Assembly: GCA_007126675.1 (NCBI GenBank)
Contig: SLAU01000263.1
Location: forward strand, 1-5,186
DNA length: 5,186 nucleotides
Reading direction: 5' to 3'
Source of the DNA: Balneolaceae bacterium
GTDB taxonomy: Bacteria > Bacteroidota > Rhodothermia > Balneolales > Balneolaceae
Within the stretch, counting starts at the first letter, position 1, and every line of letters begins with the position of its first letter. The translations under genes and the position numbers were made by a program. The notes beneath the pieces were generated by a model. That model made no database searches and had not been told where the DNA came from. It saw only the letters and a program-made list of their open reading frames with translations. Below, in pieces: positions 1 to 4,815 of the stretch.

Positions 1-3000
1 GCAGGTGTGGGTATTTTTGCTGATATCCCTGCATATCCCGAGGTCGACTTGTACGGTAACCCTATATTCTGGCAGGAGGGCTATGTTAATATTGGAGCTT
101 ATGCACAAACTGACACTCCAACCTTCGAGGTTACGGGCAGATTCCAAACGGAAAACGTAAACCTGAATCCTGATGCCACTTTTGATATCAATGAACCGAT
201 TGTGGGCGTTGAGGTGAAACTATTTGACGGCTCCACTGAAATTGATTCTGATGTTACAAATGTGGACGGCGAGTACACATTAGAACACTCAGTGAGTTCT
301 GGAACATTGAGTATCGTATTTGAGGGTACGAATGCACTGCAGGCACGTACTCTTGAGGATATTCCTGCGGGTGAAGGCCATGATGAAGGTGCACAGATTT
401 TGAATTGGGTTGAAGGAACTTTAGAATACAATGATGTGACTTATCGTACAGTTACCATTGGCAATCAGGTTTGGATGGCAGAGAATCTTAGAACGAATAG
501 TTATAGCAATGGAGATCCTATTCCGCATGTTACCGAAAATAGTGAGTGGGGCGAACTCAGTACAGGTGCCTTTGCTGTTCATGCTAATGATGACTTAGAT
601 AGCCCAAAAGCATTCAATCGCGGATTCTTATATAACTGGTTTGCTGTTGATGATGAGCGGGGTTTATGCCCGGCGGGATGGTCAGTGCCTTCAGATGAAG
701 ATTTTAAGGCGCTAGAAGAAGAATTAGGAATGTCAGCTGCCGATTTAGATGAATTAGGCGGAGCCTGGAGAGGCGCTGATGCCGGTGTAAGTAATTCGCT
801 TCGGGCTACCGGAGGCGGTGGAGATTTCTTTTGGAGACCAGATAATACTGCAGAACCGGCTGCAACCAACTCAACCGGGTTTTCTATGCGCGGCACATCG
901 TTACGATTTGCAGGCGGTGCATTTGGGCAAGGTGATGGCGATTTCTCCGGGTTGGGTGAAATTGGAATGTTATGGTCATCTACTGAATCTCCAAATGAAT
1001 CCGATGAAGCAATTCGTCGAATAATTCGATCGAATCAGGCAGGCGTCCGCAGAAATGCAGTCGAAAAAGAGTCTGGTCTCGCCGTACGCTGCATCCAGGG
1101 CGAATCTGCCCCCCAAACCTACAACGTTGAGGGTACCATACAAACAGAGAATGTGAATCTGAATCCTGATGCAACATTTAATATAAATGAACCTTTGCCA
1201 AATATTACAGTACGTTTATTCAACGGCGAGATAGAACTTGATTCTGATGTCACTGATATTGATGGAGCCTACACACTGGAACACTCCGTTGATGAGGATT
1301 CATTGAGAATTGAAGTAACCGGCCCTGATGCATTTCAGGCTCTTGAGCTGACGGGAATACCAACCGGAGAGGATCATAACGTAGGCCCAAGAAACCTGTT
1401 TTTTAAGGAAGGTTCGGTATTCTATCAAGGAGTCAGGTATCGTACTGTCAAGATAGGAGATCAGGTTTGGATGGCAGAGAACCTGAGAACGGACAGATAC
1501 AGAAATGGAGATTCTATTCCAAATGTAACTGATAATAGTGCATGGAGTGAACTCAGTACAGGTGCATTTGCTGTTCATGCAAACGATGACGAAGACAGTG
1601 CAAAAGCATACAATCGTGGGTTCCTCTATAACTGGTTTGCTGTTGATGATGAGCGGGGTTTATGCCCCGCAGGATGGGCAGTGCCAAGTGACGATGATTT
1701 TAAGGAAATGGAACAATTCCTTGGTATGCCTGAGGGTGTTTCGGATAATACCGGTTTTGACCGTGGAAGAGCCCTTGGAATCGGGAACAAGTTGAGGTCA
1801 ACATCAGGTTTGGACAATAATTTCTATCTGCATCCAAGGAATATGAATGAATCTCCAAATAACTCATCAGCCACAAATGAAACCGGTTTTTCGGCAAGAG
1901 GAACGAGTATACGATTCGCTGGTGGTGATTTTGGTGATCCATCAAATGATTTCGAGGGTTTAGGCAGGGTTACCCATTTATGGACATCGACAGAAGATTC
2001 AGAAACAAATGCATTCAGAAGAGTATTAACAGTTGCTGATGGTGGGATAAACAGAAATTCGCCACCTAAGGAATTGGGCCTTGCCGTCCGTTGTATTAAA
2101 GTGGAGGACGATGTGGCCACATCTCTCGATTTCAGTGATTCGCATGGGCCCGGATGGAGAATGATGTCTATTCCAATGTATGGTATTACTGTTTCTGACC
2201 TTGCAGCGCAGAATGAAGTTGCCGGAGTTCCAGGAGCCAATGATTTTTACAATGTGGACAATCTTGAAGATAACGTGGATCCAAACCTGTATCTTTTTGA
2301 TCCGTCTGGTTATGATTCCGGGGATAGTGATCCTACCGGCTGGTTTACACCTGAAAATTTCGAAACGGAATTTGCTGTCGGAAACGGCTTTATCTGGTAT
2401 TACTTCGACAACGATGTTTCACAAAGTGTGCCGCTTGACGAGTTTACGCTATCTCTGACGGGTATCGTCCCTACAGAAGATGTAACCGTACCGATCACAT
2501 CCGGAACCTGGAATTTGGTTGGAAATCCGTTTGCATCTAATATTGATGCATCGCAACTATCGGGTGACGGGCTTCATAGTGCTGCCGGCCAGATATGGGA
2601 TTCAAGTGCTGGTTCAGATGGTTCATTTGTTGTTGTAGAGTTTAATGGGGAGAATGCAGGGGAGAATACAATAGCAACCTGGCAGGGTTTCTTTATCGAG
2701 AGTGATGATGCTGAAAGCTTTACAATCCCGGAAAGTGCAAGAACAGAAGATGATGCAACTTTCTATAAAAAAGGCACAGAGGCGAAAATTGCATTTACTC
2801 TAACAGGCGTAGATGCAAATAGCGAATCCGTCACTGTTGATCGTGCAATCTCTCTTGTACTGGACGACCAGACATCTCATGATTGGGATCAGAGAGATAT
2901 CCGAAAAATCACACCGCTCAGCAGTCAATATGCAACACTTGCATTTGCCGGAATGCGGGGTGGTGAGGAGATACTCAAAGCCCAGGAATCACGCCCGGCA

Positions 3001-3528
3001 TCATTTGATGAAACACTGGAATTACCGATGATTCTGAATCTGAGTAATATAGCCGGTTCTTTTACTCTTGAATGGGATGGCATAGCTAACATACCCTCGG
3101 AGTTATCTGTTGTATTAACAGATCTTGAAACCGGTGAAACTGTGGATCTGCGGGATGCAGGCTCATACGGGTTTGAAGCCGGTATGGAAGAGGAGTTGAA
3201 TGAAGAGCGGTTCATGTTAACACTCAACAATGATGGCAGCAGTACGCCGGGCTCTGAATTGCCAGAGGAGGTGAGTTTATCGCAGAATTATCCAAATCCG
3301 TTCAACCCAACCACAACCATCGAGTATGGGCTCCCTGAAAACGGACACGTAACGCTGCAGGTGTTTGATATGCTGGGACGCCAGGTAGCAACGCTGGTTG
3401 ATGGCCAAATTTCAGCGGGAACACATCAGGTAACATTTGATGCGAGCAGCCTCTCAAGCGGAGTCTATATATACAGACTGCAGGCGGGAGAGCATGTGTT
3501 AACAAAGAAATTGACACTAATTAAATGA
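1..3528 (+). CDS. Large secreted modular protein, 5'-partial: beta-helix end, two Ig-like/FISUMP modules, T9SS type A sorting domain
   Basis: The frame is open to the left edge, so the GTG at 7 is not taken as a start; no signal peptide is visible and the true N-terminus lies outside. Residues are counted from that GTG. Residues 1-33 (VDLYGNP...VNIGAYA) resemble the closing segment of right-handed beta-helix proteins, usually 'D..GNPR...DIGAYE'. Residues 40-135 and 372-466 look like carboxypeptidase-regulatory/Ig-like domains ('DVTNVDGEYTLEHSV'). Residues 136-363 and 468-697 are FISUMP domains, each with YRTV.IG.QVWMAENLRT, NRGFLYNWFAVDDERGLCPAGW, a WSSTE/WTSTE motif and GLAVRCI. The only four cysteines (221/362 and 553/696) form one pair per FISUMP domain. 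Residues 705-1080 are beta-rich, acidic and unassigned. Residues 1087-1173 are a T9SS type A sorting domain (NYPNPFNPTTTIEYGLPE, VFDMLGRQVATLVDG, LSSGVYIYRLQAG). I infer export by T9SS to the surface or medium. The FISUMP function is unknown, and any enzymatic domain must lie upstream. Confidence 0.93.
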   Translation, partial: AGVGIFADIPAYPEVDLYGNPIFWQEGYVNIGAYAQTDTPTFEVTGRFQTENVNLNPDATFDINEPIVGVEVKLFDGSTEIDSDVTNVDGEYTLEHSVSSGTLSIVFEGTNALQARTLEDIPAGEGHDEGAQILNWVEGTLEYNDVTYRTVTIGNQVWMAENLRTNSYSNGDPIPHVTENSEWGELSTGAFAVHANDDLDSPKAFNRGFLYNWFAVDDERGLCPAGWSVPSDEDFKALEEELGMSAADLDELGGAWRGADAGVSNSLRATGGGGDFFWRPDNTAEPAATNSTGFSMRGTSLRFAGGAFGQGDGDFSGLGEIGMLWSSTESPNESDEAIRRIIRSNQAGVRRNAVEKESGLAVRCIQGESAPQTYNVEGTIQTENVNLNPDATFNINEPLPNITVRLFNGEIELDSDVTDIDGAYTLEHSVDEDSLRIEVTGPDAFQALELTGIPTGEDHNVGPRNLFFKEGSVFYQGVRYRTVKIGDQVWMAENLRTDRYRNGDSIPNVTDNSAWSELSTGAFAVHANDDEDSAKAYNRGFLYNWFAVDDERGLCPAGWAVPSDDDFKEMEQFLGMPEGVSDNTGFDRGRALGIGNKLRSTSGLDNNFYLHPRNMNESPNNSSATNETGFSARGTSIRFAGGDFGDPSNDFEGLGRVTHLWTSTEDSETNAFRRVLTVADGGINRNSPPKELGLAVRCIKVEDDVATSLDFSDSHGPGWRMMSIPMYGITVSDLAAQNEVAGVPGANDFYNVDNLEDNVDPNLYLFDPSGYDSGDSDPTGWFTPENFETEFAVGNGFIWYYFDNDVSQSVPLDEFTLSLTGIVPTEDVTVPITSGTWNLVGNPFASNIDASQLSGDGLHSAAGQIWDSSAGSDGSFVVVEFNGENAGENTIATWQGFFIESDDAESFTIPESARTEDDATFYKKGTEAKIAFTLTGVDANSESVTVDRAISLVLDDQTSHDWDQRDIRKITPLSSQYATLAFAGMRGGEEILKAQESRPASFDETLELPMILNLSNIAGSFTLEWDGIANIPSELSVVLTDLETGETVDLRDAGSYGFEAGMEEELNEERFMLTLNNDGSSTPGSELPEEVSLSQNYPNPFNPTTTIEYGLPENGHVTLQVFDMLGRQVATLVDGQISAGTHQVTFDASSLSSGVYIYRLQAGEHVLTKKLTLIK
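124..2100 (+). repeat. Tandem duplication of a ~996-bp coding module (Ig-like + FISUMP)
   Basis: Unit 1 (124-1119) and unit 2 (1120-2100) encode the same domain pair, starting FEVTGRFQTENVNLNPDATF and YNVEGTIQTENVNLNPDATF. They stay in register at an offset of exactly 996 bases (332 codons) through the first two thirds of the unit. Bases 631-671 equal 1627-1667 (41 identical bases), 464-485 equal 1460-1481 (22 identical), and 553-584 match 1549-1580 with one mismatch. Identity in these blocks includes synonymous positions. The second half of the FISUMP domain, from about residues 238 and 570, diverges strongly and carries small indels. Confidence 0.9.
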
Positions 3529-3583
3529 GAGTGGGGGAGCGGAGACAGGGAGAGGGGGAGTTACACCCTCTCACCCCACCTCA
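3526..3583 (+). repeat. Two-tier inverted repeat over the stop codon of the large secreted protein
   Basis: A purine-rich stretch (3526-3560) is followed by a pyrimidine-rich one (3561-3596). The outer arms TGAG-A-GTGGGG (3526-3536) and CCCCACCTCA (3574-3583) pair over 10 bp with one bulged A. The inner arms GAGAGGG (3550-3556) and CCCTCTC (3566-3572) pair over 7 bp around a 9-base loop. The outer left arm includes the TGA stop itself. CACCCTCTCA is also repeated directly at 3564-3573 and 3588-3597, giving the inner arm an alternative partner. There is no T-run after it, so it is not a classical terminator. It could still stabilise the 3' end of the mRNA, attenuate readthrough into the downstream gene, or be repeat debris. 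Confidence 0.6.
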
Positions 3584-3632
3584 CCATCACCCTCTCATGA
3601 CTAAATTTTTGATACTCAATACTCAAAAGACT

Positions 3633-3824
3633 ATGAAAACACTTATCACACTTATAGTTCTTACACTCTTTATCTTAATTTCTCCCGAGCTGCTTACTGC
3701 GCAGCCTCCACCGGGCCTTCCCGATTCACCCAACCAGGTGCCGATAGATGGCGGCTTGGCACTTTTAGCGGCAGCCGGTGGTGGTTATGCAATTAAAAAA
3801 CTCAGGGATAAGAAAAAGGCTTGA
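3633..3824 (+). CDS. Minimal PID-CTERM-like sorting-tag protein, 63 aa
   Basis: I chose the ATG at 3633 because it opens directly onto a classic signal peptide (MKTLITLIVLTLFILIS, residues 1-17) with likely cleavage near LLTA-Q at residues 23/24. The in-frame ATGs at 3525 and 3597 add a non-signal-like N-terminus encoded by the palindromic stretch. There is no clear Shine-Dalgarno, which is common in this group. After cleavage about 40 residues remain: a Pro-rich segment (PPPGLPDSPNQV), the motif PIDGG (37-41), a hydrophobic small-residue segment (LALLAAAGGGYAI, 42-54) and a basic tail (KKLRDKKK, 55-62). Motif, membrane segment and basic end are the three-part plan of PEP-CTERM-type sorting signals; the PIDGG variant is seen in Bacteroidota and called PID-CTERM. 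The mature protein is almost only tag. It is probably membrane-inserted or processed by an exosortase-like enzyme, which is inference. Its cargo function is unknown. Confidence 0.85.
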   Translation: MKTLITLIVLTLFILISPELLTAQPPPGLPDSPNQVPIDGGLALLAAAGGGYAIKKLRDKKKA

Positions 3825-3830
3825 TATCAG

Positions 3831-3874
3831 AACCTGCGAGAGCTTTACTGGCTCTCGCAGAGTTCGGTTTTAAT
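3831..3874 (+). terminator. Hairpin terminator downstream of the PID-CTERM gene
   Basis: CTGCGAGAGC (3834-3843) and GCTCTCGCAG (3851-3860) pair perfectly over 10 bp around the 7-base loop TTTACTG. With a single bulged A (3861), AAC (3831-3833) also pairs with GTT (3862-3864). A short T-run (3868-3871) follows. It begins 6 bases after the stop codon at 3822-3824. The U-tract is weak but the stem is strong, so intrinsic termination is the likely role. Confidence 0.8.
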
Positions 3875-4007
3875 AGCAATTGAAATGGTAAAGTCTATCA
3901 GGCTTTAAATGAAATGACTTTAACAAACCAAAAGTAATTTGGTAATTGAATTCAAGTTTGGAATCATAAGTTATAGCCCCCGGCTAGTTTCTAGCTGAAT
4001 ATCTCTG

Positions 4008-4060
4008 AGTCCCCCTTTGAAGGGGGATGACAACGGAGCGTTGATAAAATTCGAAGTAAT
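4008..4060. repeat. Palindromic repeat element, copy A (short form)
   Basis: AGT is followed by CCCCCTT-TG-AAGGGGG, a 7-bp perfect stem (4011-4017 with 4020-4026) extendable by T4010/A4027. Then come GGAGCG (4035-4040) and GAAGTAAT (4053-4060). The same order of landmarks occurs in the second copy at 4356-4450. Copy A lacks much of the interior and the GGGGTGTGTC end seen there. It is likely a degenerate or shortened member of a dispersed intergenic repeat family; dispersal itself cannot be seen in one window. Confidence 0.55.
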
Positions 4061-4084
4061 CATAAGGCCACTTGCCCCCGCTTG

Positions 4085-4108
4085 ACACTTTTCACCGGGG
4101 AAAAGTGT
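4085..4108. repeat. Near-perfect 24-base palindrome
   Basis: ACACTTTTC (4085-4093) and GAAAAGTGT (4100-4108) are exact 9-base reverse complements around ACCGGG. The inner CCGG is itself self-complementary, so only one base pair of the 24-base palindrome is mismatched. It could form a hairpin or be a dimeric protein binding site. Its place inside a run of other palindromes makes repeat-element structure more likely than an operator. Confidence 0.65.
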
Positions 4109-4158
4109 ACTGCCGAAGGCACAATAGTAGGGGAAACCCGCCGGCTTGGATTTCTTTC

Positions 4159-4198
4159 GGTGGGATTTTACTCCGGCTATGCGATATAAAACCCCACC
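4159..4198. repeat. Inverted repeat with 12-base arms
   Basis: GGTGGGATTTTA (4159-4170) pairs with TAAAACCCCACC (4187-4198) at 11 of 12 positions around a 16-base loop; the exception is A4165/C4192. It lies between two other stem-loops in the same GC-rich block, which suggests one multi-hairpin element rather than a stand-alone site. Confidence 0.6.
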
Positions 4199-4228
4199 CC
4201 CACGTGAAAAGCGCACGCGGGTACTCCA

Positions 4229-4264
4229 CCTGCCTTCCGAATCCGCCTGAGGCGGACAGGCAGG
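4229..4264. repeat. Nested hairpin with CCTGCCT / TCCGCCT arms
   Basis: The outer arms CCTGCCT (4229-4235) and AGGCAGG (4258-4264) enclose inner arms TCCGCCT (4242-4248) and AGGCGGA (4250-4256), both perfect 7-bp pairings. A 6-base bulge separates them on the left and a single C on the right. The word CCGCCTGAGGCGGACAGGCA resembles palindromic intergenic repeats I associate with Bacteroidota-type genomes. That association is from memory, not measured here. Confidence 0.6.
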
Positions 4265-4355
4265 CTCAAGGGAAGATCTACAATAGTCCATAGCATCCTG
4301 AGCTTCTAATTTTGCCCATATACAGGCAACACTATATCAAAGGTGACAGTCCAAA

Positions 4356-4450
4356 AGTCCCCTCTTGAGAGGGGCTCCAAGCGCTCATCTTTTGAACATG
4401 GAGCGACAGCGAAATGAAACGATTCCCACGAAGTGATTTAGGGGTGTGTC
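4356..4450. repeat. Palindromic dispersed-repeat-like element, copy B (long form)
   Basis: It opens with AGT and CCCCTCT-TG-AGAGGGG, a perfect 7-bp stem (4359-4365 with 4368-4374). GGAGCG (4400-4405), GAAGTGAT (4430-4437) and a terminal GGGGTGTGTC (4441-4450) follow. The paired landmarks AGTCCCC...GGGG at one end and GGGGTGTGTC at the other look like the ends of a small non-autonomous intergenic repeat of about 95 bases. No open frame or transposase belongs to it. Copy A at 4008-4060 shares the first hairpin and two internal landmarks. Confidence 0.55.
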
Positions 4451-4504
4451 CAGATAAGGTCAAAAAGTTCGATTCGAGACAAAAAACGCCTTTTCCAAAA
4501 TCTG

Positions 4505-4742
4505 TCACCGGTAGATCTTTAAAGCTTCTCACCGGTATGTTTTTTACACCCATCTCACAAAGTGATCCCCTTGGGGCACACGCCACAGTAAAACCAAACA
4601 CCACCTTCAGAAATCACGATGCAGGAAGTGTTTATTCCTTTTTATAGATCAAAGCTTTAAAAAAGAAAATGGCAGCCTCTGATTCGACGGGCTAATAAGC
4701 AGATTGGGGCAATGGAAATGCCTTGATCAATCATACCGGTGA
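4505..4742. repeat. Three spaced copies of TCACCGGTA, one inverted
   Basis: TCACCGGTA occurs at 4505-4513 and 4529-4537 (24 bases apart, same strand), and in reverse complement at 4734-4742. The second and third copies share 11 bases (TCACCGGTATG, 4529-4539; complement at 4732-4742). The core ACCGGT is a palindrome. No open gene start faces these copies, so a regulatory role is not obvious. They may be chance words or repeat debris. Confidence 0.35.
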
Positions 4743-4788
4743 TGTAGCCTGCCTGCTTCGTCATTACAGAACGGGCAAGTCGCAACGC

Positions 4789-4815
4789 ATCAGCAGCCCT
4801 GTCTGCTGATCAGGG
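4789..4815 (-). terminator. Stem-loop overlapping the sulfatase stop codon
   Basis: ATCAGCAG (4789-4796) and CTGCTGAT (4803-4810) pair perfectly over 8 bp around CCCTGT. On the minus strand this hairpin lies at the end of the sulfatase gene and shares base 4810 with its TGA stop (4812-4810). A competing 5-bp stem, CCCTG (4797-4801) with CAGGG (4811-4815), uses the loop and the last sense codon. No T-run follows on the minus strand, so this is a possible weak or factor-dependent terminator, or a 3'-end stabiliser. Confidence 0.4.

Larger units (their letters stand above)
3825..4809. other. Gene-free, repeat-rich interval between convergent genes
   Basis: No reading frame here shows a plausible start, codon pattern or recognisable protein. 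After the terminator, 3875-3970 is AT-rich and featureless. From about 3975 to 4450 the sequence turns GC-rich and strongly palindromic (itemised separately). From 4451 to 4788 I see only a short repeated word (TCACCGGTA) and a small CCCC-TT-GGGG hairpin (4567-4576). The frames open on both strands in 3971-4293 and 4332-4647 are long because the GC-rich repeats lack stop codons. I see no tRNA, rRNA or transposase remnant. Confidence 0.75.

Noticed and set aside
7..9. GTG at position 7 as the true start of the large protein.
   Set aside because: The frame is open upstream, no ribosome binding site or signal peptide is present, and the first residues look like the end of a beta-helix domain. 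The gene is cut by the window edge.
3525..3632. Upstream in-frame starts (3525, 3597) for the small PID-CTERM protein, giving up to 99 residues.
   Set aside because: The extra N-terminus is encoded by the palindromic purine/pyrimidine stretch, is not signal-peptide-like and would bury the strong signal peptide that begins at 3633.
3597..3632. Bacteroidota-type promoter (-7 TAnnTTTG) before the PID-CTERM gene in TAAATTTTTG at 3602-3611.
   Set aside because: The spacing between TA and TTTG is wrong and no -33 TTG lies upstream, so it does not match well enough to annotate.
3971..4291. 106-residue open frame on the minus strand across the GC-rich repeats.
   Set aside because: It spans three hairpins and the copy A element, has no plausible ribosome binding site or recognisable domain, and the opposite strand is also open over the same block. 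It is explained by stop-poor GC-rich repeats.
4072..4293. 73-residue open frame on the plus strand.
   Set aside because: It covers the same palindromic block, with no domain, no start context and no codon pattern like the real genes.
4505..4537. Two TCACCGGTA copies as the start of a CRISPR-like array.
   Set aside because: The repeat is only 9 bases, there are just two copies in tandem, and the spacing is far too short.
4332..4647. Open frames on both strands (90 and 77 residues) over copy B.
   Set aside because: The predicted peptides are translations of the hairpin repeat and its flank, with no protein family signal on either strand.
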